DNA of 12,344 bases, from NCBI GenBank assembly GCA_021795795.1, contig JAJYPA010000220.1, positions 1 through 12,344 of the forward strand. The letters are read 5' to 3'. Source of the DNA: Pseudomonadota bacterium (GTDB lineage Bacteria > Pseudomonadota > Gammaproteobacteria > Halothiobacillales > Halothiobacillaceae). The position numbers were made by a program, and so were the translations under genes. This document shows positions 1-8,486 of the stretch, in pieces (position 1 is the stretch's first letter; each line of letters starts with the position of its first letter). Under the pieces are notes generated by a model. It did not search any database, had not been told where the DNA came from, and saw only the letters and a list, made by a program, of their open reading frames with translations.

Positions 1-1
1 C

Positions 2-1336
2 TTTTTCCATCAGGCCTTCCAGCAGCTCGGCGGCGAATTGCGCCCCCGCGAGCCGGGCCGCTACGAGATCACCCACGTCCCGGCCAATATCCGCGAACGG
101 GATCGGCAGATCACCGGGCGGGATCGCCGGCACGCGAACCCCGTTTTGCGTCGCTATGAGCGAGTATGCTTTGAGAAGCAGTATGTGCGTCTCACCGACC
201 GCGCGGGTGCGGTGATGGCGAGTCTCATCCACCCGGCTCATCCGCTGATGCAATCCGTCATCGATCTCATACTGGAGCAGCATCGTCCCACGCTCAAACA
301 GGGCACGGTGCTCGTCGATCCTGCGGACATGGGTCTTACGGTTAAGGCGCTCTTCATTATCGATCACTCCGTCAAGGAGGGGGCCGATTCTACCCACGTC
401 GTGTCCCGGCGCATGCAGTTTGTCGAGATCGACCCGGAAGGTCAGGCGATCAACGCGGGGTGGGCCCCTCACCTGGACCTGGAACCCATTGGCGAGGCGG
501 ATAGGGGTCTCATCACAGACGTGCTGGCGGCCCCGTGGATCACGCAGAACCTTGAGCAGCAGGCCTTGGCGCATGTTTCTACCCATCTTGTGCCCGAGCA
601 TTTCGATGAGGTGCGTGCCCGGCGCAAGAAGAATGTGGACAAGACCCTGGCCGCGGTCCGCGAACGGCTGGTGAAAGAGATCAACTACTGGTCGGATCGC
701 TATATCAAGTTGCAGGATGACCTTGCGGCGGGTAAGGATGTCCGTCTTCCCCTGGAAAACATCCGTCGCATGATCGATGACCTGACGGTGCGTCTGGCGT
801 CACGCGAAAAAGCGCTTCTCGCCATGTGTCATGTGATTTCAGCCACACCCGTGGTGGTCGGGGGAGCGCTCGTGATCCCGGCCGGACTGCTCGCCCAGCG
901 CCAGGGGCAGCCGGGGTGGACGGCGGATGCCGAGGCCCGAGCGCGTGTGGAGCAGGTCGCCATGACGGCCGTCATGGCGACCGAGCGGGCCCTGGGACAT
1001 GAGGTTATCGATGTCTCGGCGCAAAAATGCGGATGGGACGTGACCAGTCTGCCGAAGGCACAGGAGGGCAAACTGCCGCCGGCGCGTCATATCGAGGTGA
1101 AGGGCCGAGCCCAAGGCAGCCGCACGGTGACCGTCACCCGCAACGAAATCCTTTATGGGTTGAATCAACAGGACAAGTTCATCCTGGCAATTGTTCTGGT
1201 GGATGGCGATCAGTATGAGGGGCCGTTCTATGTGACCAAGCCTTTCGGGCAGGAACCGGATTGGGCGGTGACCAGCATCAATCTCGATTTGGATCAGCTG
1301 CTGGCAAGGGCGGTCGCCGGGAAGGGATCGCCATGA
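2..1336 (+). CDS. SNF2/DEAD-type helicase, C-terminal part with DUF3883 domain (5' end outside window)
   Basis: Reading is open from base 2, so the gene begins before the window; the TTG at 38 is internal. Seen: the first residues ([11 protein letters not shown], then an [19 protein letters not shown] stretch) match the region after the helicase core in large defence-type SNF2 helicases. A charged helical/coiled-coil segment follows at about 600-830, including [13 protein letters not shown], then a hydrophobic [14 protein letters not shown] segment. The last part (about 940-1310) is a DUF3883 (PF13020) domain: GWDV, with Asp at 1037-1039, then IEVKG, with Glu at 1094 and Lys at 1100, giving the D...ExK pattern of restriction-endonuclease-like folds. 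Inference: an ATP-driven DNA translocase with a nuclease-like tail, the helicase component of an HMA-like system. The ATPase motifs lie outside the window. The stop overlaps the next ATG (ATGA at 1333). Confident of family, not of activity. Confidence 0.9.
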   Translation, partial: FFHQAFQQLGGELRPREPGRYEITHVPANIRERDRQITGRDRRHANPVLRRYERVCFEKQYVRLTDRAGAVMASLIHPAHPLMQSVIDLILEQHRPTLKQGTVLVDPADMGLTVKALFIIDHSVKEGADSTHVVSRRMQFVEIDPEGQAINAGWAPHLDLEPIGEADRGLITDVLAAPWITQNLEQQALAHVSTHLVPEHFDEVRARRKKNVDKTLAAVRERLVKEINYWSDRYIKLQDDLAAGKDVRLPLENIRRMIDDLTVRLASREKALLAMCHVISATPVVVGGALVIPAGLLAQRQGQPGWTADAEARARVEQVAMTAVMATERALGHEVIDVSAQKCGWDVTSLPKAQEGKLPPARHIEVKGRAQGSRTVTVTRNEILYGLNQQDKFILAIVLVDGDQYEGPFYVTKPFGQEPDWAVTSINLDLDQLLARAVAGKGSP

Positions 1337-1491
1337 CGCGTCGGGGACGTCCCACAAAGAAACGCCTCCACAAGGGAGGCGTCGGGCCGGTGATGCGATC
1401 ACCGGCGGGGTTAACAAGCCAAATTATCGTAACAATACCCACCCGTGTCAAGGGCCGGACCGGCCTCTGCGAGATCGGAGGTCCGGCATGA
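1333..1491 (+). CDS. possible 52-residue basic protein between helicase and NYN gene
   Basis: A small frame starts at ATG 1333, overlapping the helicase stop as ATGA, with a good Shine-Dalgarno (GAAGGGA, 1321-1327) five bases upstream. It ends at TGA 1489-1491, overlapping the NYN start as ATGA. The product is 52 residues with a strongly basic N-terminus ([16 protein letters not shown]) and a single Cys near the end; no domain is recognised. Coupled junctions on both sides are what a real operon gene would show. Against it, the same 159 bases contain three perfect 8-bp stem-loops, which could instead be RNA structures and constrain the sequence by themselves. A nucleic-acid-binding peptide is possible, but I cannot assign a function. 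Confidence 0.4.
   Translation: MTRRGRPTKKRLHKGGVGPVMRSPAGLTSQIIVTIPTRVKGRTGLCEIGGPA
1362..1382 (+). other. stem-loop 1 of three after the helicase gene
   Basis: Perfect 8-bp stem ACGCCTCC (1362-1369) / GGAGGCGT (1375-1382) with loop ACAAG. No U-run follows, so it is not a classical intrinsic terminator. It could be an mRNA processing or stability element, a REP-like repeat, or a protein-binding site. Confidence 0.55.
1387..1405 (+). other. stem-loop 2 of three after the helicase gene
   Basis: Perfect 8-bp stem CCGGTGAT (1387-1394) / ATCACCGG (1398-1405) with a three-base loop GCG, starting four bases after stem-loop 1. No U-run follows. As DNA it is also a near-palindromic site that a dimeric protein could bind. 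Confidence 0.55.
1454..1487 (+). promoter_or_regulatory. stem-loop enclosing the NYN gene Shine-Dalgarno
   Basis: Perfect 8-bp stem GCCGGACC (1454-1461) / GGTCCGGC (1480-1487), loop of 18 bases, ending immediately before the ATG at 1488. The Shine-Dalgarno GGAGGT (1477-1482) straddles the base of the right arm, so folding would partly hide it. Inference: NYN translation may be held down unless ribosomes arriving from upstream (through the 52-codon frame, which ends at 1491) melt the hairpin, or unless a factor binds it. The stem is seen directly; the regulatory role is not tested. Confidence 0.45.
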
Positions 1492-2108
1492 GCCGTGTCA
1501 TGGTCTACATTGATGGATTTAACCTGTATTTTGGGCTGCGCAGCAAGGGCTGGCGCAAATACTACTGGCTGGATCTGGTGGCGCTGGCACAAGCCTTGCT
1601 AAAGCCGGGGCAAACGCTGCAAGGTGTGCACTATTTCACCTCGCGCATCCGCGCCAACGGCCGCAACCTAGCCGATAGGCAGCGCCAGACCACATATCTT
1701 GAAGCCCTCGGCACGTTGCCCGGCCTGCAGGCGCACTTCGGCCACTACCTGGAAAAGCCCCGGCAATGCCGGCAGTGTGGCGCGCAGTGGATGGACTACG
1801 AGGAAAAGATGACGGATGTGAATATCGCTGTCCAGCTGTTGACTGATGCCTTCGACAACCGATTCGATACCGCGTTGCTCATCTCTGGTGACAGCGATCT
1901 GACCGCGCCCCTGCGCACATCGCGCACGAAGTTCCCGGCCAAGCGACTCATCGTGGTGTTCCCTCCCGGCCGCCAATCCTTCGAACTTAAAAACACGGCC
2001 CACGCCACTTTTACTATAGGAGAGGCCAATTTGCGTCAGTCGCAGTTACCGCCCGCGGTGTCCCGCACCGATGGCTTTATTCTCCAGCGCCCTGCCCACT
2101 GGCGATAA
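1488..2108 (+). CDS. NYN/PIN-like (LabA-type) endoribonuclease
   Basis: 206 residues. Seen: [14 protein letters not shown] at the N-terminus (Asp9, Asn12), [11 protein letters not shown] (Asp110) and [13 protein letters not shown] (Asp135, Asp137). These are the conserved acidic positions of NYN-domain proteins, PIN-fold metal-dependent RNases. A CxxC pair (Cys94, Cys97: [10 protein letters not shown]) between strands suggests a small metal site or knuckle. The start at ATG 1488 has GGAGGT five bases upstream. The last ~25 residues look disordered. Known: NYN proteins cleave RNA or RNA-DNA structures. Inference: in this cassette it may supply toxic RNase activity or process transcripts. It sits between helicase and methylase, with an ATGA junction upstream and 10 bases to the next start. 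Family assignment is sure; substrate is unknown. Confidence 0.9.
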   Translation: MSRVMVYIDGFNLYFGLRSKGWRKYYWLDLVALAQALLKPGQTLQGVHYFTSRIRANGRNLADRQRQTTYLEALGTLPGLQAHFGHYLEKPRQCRQCGAQWMDYEEKMTDVNIAVQLLTDAFDNRFDTALLISGDSDLTAPLRTSRTKFPAKRLIVVFPPGRQSFELKNTAHATFTIGEANLRQSQLPPAVSRTDGFILQRPAHWR

Positions 2109-2118
2109 GGACCGCACC

Positions 2119-5022
2119 ATGACGCCCATTAAAACCCCTAAGAAACTGATCGAGGTGGCGCTGCCTCTCGATGTCATCAATGTCGCGGCCGCGCGCGAGA
2201 AATCCATCCGTCACGGACATCCCAGCACTTTGCACCTCTGGTGGGCGCGACGGCCGCTCGCGGCGGCACGGGCCGTGATCTTTGCGCAGATGGTCAATGA
2301 CCCCGGCTACCAGCAGGGCGGTGGCTTCAAGTACGGAATGAACAAGGAGAAGGCCGCGATCGAGCGTGAGCGGCTCTTTAAAATTCTCGAGGATCTCGTG
2401 CAGTGGGAGAGCACGACCAATGAAGAGGTGCTGGGCAGAGCCCGGGCTGAGATCAGGCGTTCCTGGCGGGAAACCTGCGAACTCAATAAGGACCATCCGC
2501 AGGCCTCCACGTTGTTCGATCCGGACAAGCTGCCCGCCTTTCATGATCCGTTTGCCGGCGGCGGCGCCTTGCCCCTCGAAGCCCAGCGGCTGGGACTTGA
2601 GAGTTACGCCTCGGATTTGAATCCGGTGGCGGTATTGATCAACAAGGCAATGATCGAGATCCCACCGAAGTTTGCCGGGCTGCCACCGGTGAACCCGGGG
2701 TGGCGGCAGCAAGCCGCTGATCGCAGGGCCATGACAACCGACTGGCGCGGGGCGAAAGGATTGGCGGACGATGTCCGCTATTACGGCCAATGGATGCGCG
2801 ATGAGGCCGAAAAACGCATCGGTCACCTGTATCCGCAGATCGCCATCACGGCAGAGATGGTGGAAGACCCCCATAATCCGCGACCCGACCTCAAGCCCTA
2901 TGTAGGGAAGAATCTCACCGTCATTGCCTGGCTCTGGGCGCGTACGGTCAAAAGCCCCAATCCTGTCTTCAGCCATGTGGACGTGCCGCTGGCCTCCACG
3001 TTTGTGCTCAGCAGCAAGGTGGGCAAAGAGGCGTATGTGCAGCCGGTTGTGGAGGGCGATCGTTATCGCTTTTTTGTTAAGATGGGCACGCCGCCTGAGA
3101 ATGCGGCAGGTGGAACGACGGCTGGCAAGCGTGCTGCTTTCATTTGCCTGCTGTCGAAGTCACCCATTGACTACAAGCACATTCGCGCCGAAGGGAAGGC
3201 CGGGAGCATGGGCCAGCGCCTCATGGCCATCGTTGCTGAAGGTACGCGAGGACGAATCTATCTGTCGCCTACGCCCGAGCAGATTGCCATTGCCGAGAGC
3301 GTCAAGCCAGAGTGGTCGCCTGAAATGGATCTGCCGAACAACCCGCGCGACTTTAAGACGCCGAACTACGGCCTGACCAAATTCAGCGATCTCTTCACGC
3401 CCCGTCAACTCCTGGCGTTGACCACGTTTTCCGACCTAGCCCAAGAAGTTCGAGCCAAGGTGAAAACAGACGCTCTGGCCTCCGGTATGGCCGACGATAG
3501 TAAAGGGCTTGAGACGGGAGGCAGCGGGGCGACGGCATACGCGGAGGCGGTGGGGGTGTATTTGGCGTTTGCTGTGTCGAAGATGACAAATATTGGATCG
3601 TCAGTCGCATCATGGATGAGTGACCGTGGTGCATTCCGTGAGACATTTGCGCGACAATCGATTCCAATGGTGTGGGACTTTGCGGAAGCTAACACGTTTG
3701 CAGACACGGGTGGTAGTTTTCTAATCGCAATTGACAAAGGCGCAATGGCCATTGATGCGTTCCCGGCGAACTCGCTGGCAATGGCAGTACAGGCAGATGC
3801 TGCGTCACAGACAATTAGCATTGGTAAAGTTGTATCAACAGACCCACCTTATTATGACAACATTGGCTACGCTGATCTGTCGGACTTTTTCTACGTCTGG
3901 TTGCGTCGCGCACTGAAACCCATTTTCCCAGATTTCTTTGTCACGCTTGCCGTACCCAAGGCGGAGGAATTGGTTGCTACACCTTATCGCCATGGCAGCA
4001 AAGAGAAAGCGGAGGCATTTTTCCTCGGCGGCATGACGCGGGCGATGCACCGCTTGGCCGAGCAAGCGCATCCGGCCTTTCCAGTCACCATCTACTACGC
4101 CTTCAAACAAGCGGAAAGTGACGATGCGGATGGTACGACGAATACCGGTTGGGTGACCTTCTTAGGCGCCGTCATCGAGGCCGGTTTTGCCATCAGCGGG
4201 ACTTGGCCGATGCATACAGAGGGCTCCGGCCGTATGATTGCGATGGGAACCAATGCCCTTGCTTCCAGTATTATCCTCGTCTGCCGCAAGCGTGTAGCAG
4301 ATGCGCCGACCGCCAGTCGTCGGGAATTTATCCGGGAACTGAACGCAGCCTTGCCCGAGGCACTGCTGGACATGACCCGCGGCGGCGTTAATTCGCCGGT
4401 CGCGCCGGTGGATCTGAGCCAGGCCATCATTGGCCCCGGCATGGCCATCTTCAGCCAGTACAGCGCGGTGCTGGAGGCCGACGGCACGCCCATGCGCGTG
4501 AAAACCGCCTTGCAGCTTATCAATCGCTTTTTTGCTGAAGATGATTTTGATCACGACACCCAGTTCTGCCTCCATTGGTTCGAGGGGCAAGGCTGGGCTG
4601 AGGGCAAGTTCGGGGAGGCTGACGTACTGGCCCGTGCCAAGGGTACCAGTGTCGGGGGCCTGCAGACATCCGGGGTCGTCGAAAGTGGCGCTGGCAAATT
4701 GCGTCTTCTGCGCTGGACCGAGCTTCGCCCGGACTGGGCGCCTGAGACGGATACTCGCATACCAGTCTGGGAGGCGCTGCATCAACTGATCCGCGCCCTT
4801 AATGGGGACGGCGAGTCCGCTGCAGGGAGTCTCCTCGCACGCATGCCTGCCCGTGCCGAATCGATTCGGGCGCTCGCCTATCGCCTCTATACCCTTTGTG
4901 AACGCAAGGGGTGGGCCGAAGAAGCGCGTGCCTATAACGAGCTTATCGCCGCGTGGCCTGGCATCGAGCAGGCCTCGACAGATACTGGCATTGTCGGCGC
5001 ACAGGCGCAACTGGATCTCTGA
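2119..5022 (+). CDS. DUF1156 DNA methyltransferase (adenine-type DPPY)
   Basis: 967 residues from ATG 2119. I prefer this start to the in-frame ATG 2071 because AAGGA (2107-2111) lies seven bases upstream and the protein then opens with the family's usual [17 protein letters not shown], followed by the DUF1156 signature [20 protein letters not shown]. Motif I for S-adenosylmethionine binding is DPFAGGG at residues 143-149, followed by [15 protein letters not shown]. Motif IV is [13 protein letters not shown] at 575-587, typical of amino-methylases and most often N6-adenine. A roughly 430-residue insertion between motifs I and IV probably recognises the target. Near residues 695-730 [19 protein letters not shown] is another block I associate with this family. 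Inference: it marks host DNA so the helicase/ATPase partners spare it. About 3541-3900 drops to 50% GC. The stop is 14 bases before the next start. Confidence 0.93.
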   Translation: MTPIKTPKKLIEVALPLDVINVAAAREKSIRHGHPSTLHLWWARRPLAAARAVIFAQMVNDPGYQQGGGFKYGMNKEKAAIERERLFKILEDLVQWESTTNEEVLGRARAEIRRSWRETCELNKDHPQASTLFDPDKLPAFHDPFAGGGALPLEAQRLGLESYASDLNPVAVLINKAMIEIPPKFAGLPPVNPGWRQQAADRRAMTTDWRGAKGLADDVRYYGQWMRDEAEKRIGHLYPQIAITAEMVEDPHNPRPDLKPYVGKNLTVIAWLWARTVKSPNPVFSHVDVPLASTFVLSSKVGKEAYVQPVVEGDRYRFFVKMGTPPENAAGGTTAGKRAAFICLLSKSPIDYKHIRAEGKAGSMGQRLMAIVAEGTRGRIYLSPTPEQIAIAESVKPEWSPEMDLPNNPRDFKTPNYGLTKFSDLFTPRQLLALTTFSDLAQEVRAKVKTDALASGMADDSKGLETGGSGATAYAEAVGVYLAFAVSKMTNIGSSVASWMSDRGAFRETFARQSIPMVWDFAEANTFADTGGSFLIAIDKGAMAIDAFPANSLAMAVQADAASQTISIGKVVSTDPPYYDNIGYADLSDFFYVWLRRALKPIFPDFFVTLAVPKAEELVATPYRHGSKEKAEAFFLGGMTRAMHRLAEQAHPAFPVTIYYAFKQAESDDADGTTNTGWVTFLGAVIEAGFAISGTWPMHTEGSGRMIAMGTNALASSIILVCRKRVADAPTASRREFIRELNAALPEALLDMTRGGVNSPVAPVDLSQAIIGPGMAIFSQYSAVLEADGTPMRVKTALQLINRFFAEDDFDHDTQFCLHWFEGQGWAEGKFGEADVLARAKGTSVGGLQTSGVVESGAGKLRLLRWTELRPDWAPETDTRIPVWEALHQLIRALNGDGESAAGSLLARMPARAESIRALAYRLYTLCERKGWAEEARAYNELIAAWPGIEQASTDTGIVGAQAQLDL

Positions 5023-5036
5023 TTGAGGGGATGAAT

Positions 5037-7862
5037 ATGAATCTCAAACCATGGCGTGAAGTCGCCGTTCCGCATGAGGATGTCCTGAAGGGGACGTTCC
5101 AGCAAGCCGAGTTTGCCGCCGACCTCTCGCGCGTCCATGACGGGACGGCAACCCCTGAGTACCAGAACCCCGCGCTGTTCTTTCAGCGTACCTTCATCAC
5201 CGAGGGTATGCGCCTGCTGCTGGATTCTGTGGTCAAGCGCTTGTCGGGCAAGGGCGGTGATCCGGTCATTCAATTGCAAACCGCGTTCGGCGGCGGTAAG
5301 ACGCACACGATGCTGGCGGTCTATCATCTCGCGAAAGGAGATGCAGTAGTCAGTGATTTGTCGGGTATCCCCCCGATTCTGGATGCGGCGGGAGTGACGG
5401 AATTGCCGCATGCGCGGTTAGCCGTACTGGATGGGGTCAAGTCATCGCCCAACCAACCGGTGATACGCGAGGGGCAGATCATTCGCACGCTGTGGGGCGA
5501 TCTCGCGTGGCAGTTGGGGGAGGCCGAGGGGTACGCCCTGGTGGCCGACGCTGATGCTTCCGGCACCTCGCCCGGCAAGGCGATACTAGGGACCTTGCTC
5601 CGCCGCTATGCTCCGTGCGTGATTCTGATTGATGAGCTGGTGGCCTATGTGCGTCAGTTTGAGGAAGGGAAGACCCTGACCGGGGGCAGTTTCGATTCGA
5701 ACCTAAGCTTTATTCAGGCGCTGACGGAGGCCCTTAAGGCCGTACCGACCGCCGTCCTATTGGTGTCGTTGCCGGAGTCGGACAAAGAAGCCGGTAGCGA
5801 GCGGGGCATGAAGGCGCTGGCCTCTTTAGCGCATTATTTTGGTCGCATTCAAGCGCTGTGGAAGCCGGTTGGTACGGAGGAGGCGTTCGAGATCGTTCGT
5901 CGCCGTCTCTTTGCGCGCATCAACGACAAAGCGGCCGCCGAATCGGTGTGCCGCGCGTTTGCTGACACCTATACGGCCCACAGCGAGGACTTCCCACACG
6001 AGACGCAGGAGAGCCGTTATTTCGAGCGCCTGATGCATGCCTATCCGATCCACCCGGAAGTGTTCGATCGCCTGTATGAGGACTGGTCATCGCTCGATAG
6101 CTTCCAGCGGACTCGGGGCGTCCTGAAGTTGATGGCGAAAGTTATCCACCGACTATGGAAAGATAACGACAAAGACCCGCTGATTATGCCCGGTAGCTTC
6201 CCGCTTGCTGATGCCGACACGCGCAACGAGTTGCTCTACTACCTGCCGCAGGGTTGGGACCCAGTGGTCGAGCGGGATGTCGATGGCGAGCGCGCCGAGA
6301 CCACCGAGATCGAGAACCGCGACCCCCGCCTGGGCAGTGTGCAAGCGTGCCGCCGCTCGGCCCGGACGATCTTTCTGGGGAGCGCGCCGAGCACGGCGAA
6401 TCAGGTCGTGCGAGGCGTTGAACGGGAGCGCGTCCTATTGGGCGCCGCCCAGCCGGGGCAACAGGTCGGTATCTATAAGGATGCCCTGCGTCGATTGGGT
6501 GACCGCCTTCATTATTTGAATAGCGGCAGTAATCGGTTCTGGTTTGATACCCGCCCGAACCTGCGCCGCGAGATGGAGGAACGCAAACGCCGCTTCCAGG
6601 ACAAAGAGGACGTGTTCCCGACCATTCGGGATAGTGTGCAGAAGGCTCTCGCTAATGGCGTGTTCGGGGGCATCCATATCTTCACGACGAGCGGCGACGT
6701 CCCCGACGACTGGCAACTGCGTCTGGTGGTGCTGCCGCCCGACGCCGCGTTCAGCCGCAGCGGTGAAAGTCGGGCTCTCGCGCGGGCCACCGAGATTTTA
6801 AAGACGCGTGGCGACCAGCCGCGCTTTAAGCAGAATCGCTTGATCTTTCTGGCGGCGGCCGATGACACCATCAGTCGTCTGAGGGATCAGGTGCGATCCA
6901 CCCTGGCGTGGCGCTCTATTGTGAGCGACATCAAAGAGACGAAGCTCAATCTTGACCAGATCCAGGCGCGCCAGGCCAGCAAGACCTCCGAAGAGGCGAA
7001 CGATGCGCTGCGCCGCATGATCCGGGAGGCCTATAAGTGGATCATAACCCCCATGCAAGAAGCCTATCCCGGCAAGGGGCTGTCCGAGATCCAGTGGGAG
7101 TCTTTCCCGATCAATGCGGGGGCACCCAACCTCACCCAAGAAATCGAACGGGTATTGAGGGAGAACGAGCTTTTGATCACCGAGTGGGCGCCGATTCACT
7201 TGGCCAAAGTCTTAAAGGATTGGTTCTGGAAGGACGGCGTCAAGGAGACCAATGCACTGAATGTGTGGCAGCAAAGCTGCCAACAGCTGTACCTACCCCG
7301 CCTGAAGGACGATACGGTCTTTCGCCATACACTGCGCGGCGGGGCGGAGAGCCAGGACTTTTTCGGTTTTGCACAAGGCAAGGACGCGGATCGCTACCTC
7401 GGATTCACGTTCGGAAAGCCCACCTCGCAGATTTTGGATGCGTCCCTGCTCCTGATAGAGCCCATGACCGCAGCGGCTTATGCCGTAGCACAGAAAGCCG
7501 CCGACGCGGGCGCTCAATTGAATCCAACGGAGCCGATTATCAGTTCCGTCGGCAACGCGCTTCACATTGCGGACTCCGGAAAGGCGGTCTACACAAGTAG
7601 CCAAATTGTGCCGCAAACAGTGAAGACGCAGTTCTATGGCAGCATCGAGTTGGAGGCGATTCAAGCCAAAAAGCAGTTTGCCGATGTGGTCGATGAGGTT
7701 ATCCTACATTTCACGTCGCGTGCCGGCGTGAAGGTCAAGATTACGGTGGATATTCAGGCGGAGGCAACTGCCGGATTTGACGAAGGGGTACAGCGTACCG
7801 TGAAGGAGAACTCCAAGGTGCTGCGATTCAAGAACGCTGAATTCGAAAAGGAAGGTGACTGA
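5037..7862 (+). CDS. DUF499 AAA-type ATPase
   Basis: 941 residues from ATG 5037. The ATG at 5031 is also in frame, but GAGGGG (5025-5030) touches it directly, while it stands six bases from 5037. The N-terminus [17 protein letters not shown] is typical of DUF499 proteins. Walker A is AFGGGKTH at residues 83-90 (Lys88, Thr89); Walker B is [11 protein letters not shown] with Asp199-Glu200. Further on are an [16 protein letters not shown] region and a Lys/Arg-rich C-terminal half with a long helical segment around 6870-7100. The C-terminal ~100 residues look like a beta-rich domain ([20 protein letters not shown]). Known: DUF499 ATPases co-occur with DUF1156 methylases and SNF2-type helicases in defence islands. 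Inference: it powers or regulates DNA engagement by the complex. Length fits an intact gene. Confidence 0.92.
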   Translation: MNLKPWREVAVPHEDVLKGTFQQAEFAADLSRVHDGTATPEYQNPALFFQRTFITEGMRLLLDSVVKRLSGKGGDPVIQLQTAFGGGKTHTMLAVYHLAKGDAVVSDLSGIPPILDAAGVTELPHARLAVLDGVKSSPNQPVIREGQIIRTLWGDLAWQLGEAEGYALVADADASGTSPGKAILGTLLRRYAPCVILIDELVAYVRQFEEGKTLTGGSFDSNLSFIQALTEALKAVPTAVLLVSLPESDKEAGSERGMKALASLAHYFGRIQALWKPVGTEEAFEIVRRRLFARINDKAAAESVCRAFADTYTAHSEDFPHETQESRYFERLMHAYPIHPEVFDRLYEDWSSLDSFQRTRGVLKLMAKVIHRLWKDNDKDPLIMPGSFPLADADTRNELLYYLPQGWDPVVERDVDGERAETTEIENRDPRLGSVQACRRSARTIFLGSAPSTANQVVRGVERERVLLGAAQPGQQVGIYKDALRRLGDRLHYLNSGSNRFWFDTRPNLRREMEERKRRFQDKEDVFPTIRDSVQKALANGVFGGIHIFTTSGDVPDDWQLRLVVLPPDAAFSRSGESRALARATEILKTRGDQPRFKQNRLIFLAAADDTISRLRDQVRSTLAWRSIVSDIKETKLNLDQIQARQASKTSEEANDALRRMIREAYKWIITPMQEAYPGKGLSEIQWESFPINAGAPNLTQEIERVLRENELLITEWAPIHLAKVLKDWFWKDGVKETNALNVWQQSCQQLYLPRLKDDTVFRHTLRGGAESQDFFGFAQGKDADRYLGFTFGKPTSQILDASLLLIEPMTAAAYAVAQKAADAGAQLNPTEPIISSVGNALHIADSGKAVYTSSQIVPQTVKTQFYGSIELEAIQAKKQFADVVDEVILHFTSRAGVKVKITVDIQAEATAGFDEGVQRTVKENSKVLRFKNAEFEKEGD

Positions 7863-7863
7863 T

Positions 7864-7908
7864 ATGGCAAGCCCGATACGAGCATGGTCATCTACAGATG
7901 TGATCTGA
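7864..7908 (+). pseudogene. aborted 14-codon frame after the ATPase gene
   Basis: ATG 7864 is one base after the ATPase stop and is preceded by a strong Shine-Dalgarno (AAGGAAGGTGA, 7849-7859). That is the spacing of a coupled next gene, yet the frame stops after MASPIRAWSSTDVI. The simplest reading is that a fourth operon gene once started here and was lost by deletion or frameshift. A functional leader peptide is the alternative. Confidence 0.4.
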
Positions 7909-7957
7909 CCTTGCACGATATCCTGCTGGAGGCTTGTGACTACGTGGTGAGCCGCCA

Positions 7958-8002
7958 ATTGACCATTGCGTGCCAACGGTCAATCAAAGTGAGGGCTATA
8001 AT
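7958..8002 (+). promoter_or_regulatory. candidate promoter with inverted repeat
   Basis: A perfect TATAAT lies at 7997-8002. Just upstream is the inverted repeat ATTGACC (7958-7964) / GGTCAAT (7978-7984), whose right half covers the position where a -35 element would lie; no good TTGACA is seen at 16-18 bp spacing. It could be an operator-controlled or activator-dependent promoter for the fragment/SIR2 genes downstream, separating them from the HMA-like operon. A chance match is possible. Confidence 0.35.
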
Positions 8003-8036
8003 GGTCCGCTACTCGGCCTTTGCGGACAGTGGCGCG

Positions 8037-8054
8037 TTGAGCGGCGGATGTCTG
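8037..8054 (+). repeat. imperfect direct repeat, copy 1
   Basis: TTGAGCGGCGGATGTCTG matches 15 of 18 bases with 9493-9510. The two copies flank the CD-NTase-like fragment and SIR2 gene. This copy overlaps the left arm of the hairpin at 8043-8081. It may mark a module boundary; a chance match is not excluded. Confidence 0.35.
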
Positions 8055-8081
8055 CTCTGCGCTGCTGATCAGACATCCGCC
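8043..8081 (+). other. 12-bp perfect stem-loop in the leader of the SIR2 module
   Basis: GGCGGATGTCTG (8043-8054) pairs perfectly with CAGACATCCGCC (8070-8081), with a 15-base loop. This is the strongest hairpin I found in the window. The bases after it are C-rich, not U-rich, so an intrinsic terminator is unlikely. It lies about 40 bases past the TATAAT box, so it would sit in the 5' leader of the downstream transcript, or act as a cruciform or recombination site. Confidence 0.6.
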
Positions 8082-8303
8082 CCCACCCAGACGTGAACAT
8101 CGCTACTCGCCCCCCTTAATCTGTACTCCGACCATTTCGGATGCTTCGACGCCGACTCCTGGGTCGCAGTCGATACCGTCGAGTTTGGGAAACACGGCGC
8201 GGCGTTCCCGGGGGTTGACGGCTCACGCTGACTGCGTGGAACAGAGCTAAGGCCTTGACCCAAGATGGTTACGTGGATGAATATGTGCCTAAAGGTGACC
8301 ATA

Positions 8304-8486
8304 ATGGATGACCGCGATTCGTTGCGCCTATTCACTTCCCAGGGCTATCTGCGCGCCGACGTCGCGATTCGGATCCAGTTGAGCCCGACCAATTTTAAGA
8401 AAGCGATTGAACGTTACACGGCCATCAACGGCTACCTCGACCGCCCGGCTAGTCTTGGGCTAGCACGTCAAGGTGCAAAGAGATGA
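8304..8486 (+). pseudogene. 60-residue N-terminal fragment resembling a CD-NTase (CBASS-type nucleotidyltransferase)
   Basis: The start at ATG 8304 is chosen because AAAGGTG (8291-8297) lies six bases upstream; ATGs at 8265, 8277 and 8283 are in frame too. Seen: residues ~25-50 read IQLSPTNFKKAIERYTAING followed by YLDRPAS. This is the helical pattern (S/T-P-T...A..RY..I..YL..P.S) that opens SMODS/CD-NTase cyclases just before their catalytic P-Q-G-S...G-T motif. Here the frame gives RQGAKR and stops, so the nucleotide-transfer active site is absent. The stop overlaps the SIR2 start (ATGA at 8483). Either a CBASS cyclase was deleted and its start now drives the SIR2 gene, or the short helical piece is kept as a coupled partner. 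Family call rests on motif memory. Confidence 0.45.

Larger units (their letters stand above)
7884..8096 (+). pseudogene. 70-codon frame, possible remnant of an unknown protein
   Basis: The frame opens with MVIYRCDLTLHDILLEA and then loses any protein-like pattern; the end is rich in Ala, Ser, Cys and Thr. It has no good Shine-Dalgarno of its own, and its 3' part contains the promoter-like box and the hairpin. The first dozen residues faintly recall the opening of Csc1/Cas5-type proteins of type I-D CRISPR systems, but the match is short and memory-based. I treat it as debris rather than a gene. Confidence 0.2.
7863..8303 (+). other. 441-bp stretch without a convincing gene; decayed coding remnants
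   Basis: Between the ATPase stop and the next supported start there is no intact gene I recognise. The frame shared by the ATPase and the downstream CD-NTase-like fragment carries only three stops here (8094, 8229, 8256). The open piece 8097-8228 reads like protein (for example SDHFGCFDADSWVAVDTVEF) but has no start codon or known family. The stretch also holds an orphan Shine-Dalgarno and start (7864), a TATAAT box with an inverted repeat, and a strong hairpin, each listed separately. I read it as a scar from gene loss or module insertion. Confidence 0.4.

Noticed and set aside
2071..2118. Earlier in-frame ATG for the methylase at 2071
   Set aside because: Lies inside the NYN gene without a fitting Shine-Dalgarno, and would add 16 residues before the conserved family start; ATG 2119 fits better.
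2077..2976. 299-codon frame on the minus strand
   Set aside because: Lies fully antisense to the well-supported DUF1156 methylase; no family pattern. The same holds for the long minus-strand frames at 4162-5010 and 9577-10374, which mirror GC-rich plus-strand genes.
8043..8081. Strong hairpin as an intrinsic terminator of the HMA-like operon
   Set aside because: The 12-bp stem is followed by a C-rich run instead of a U-run on the plus strand, and the minus strand has no operon to end here.
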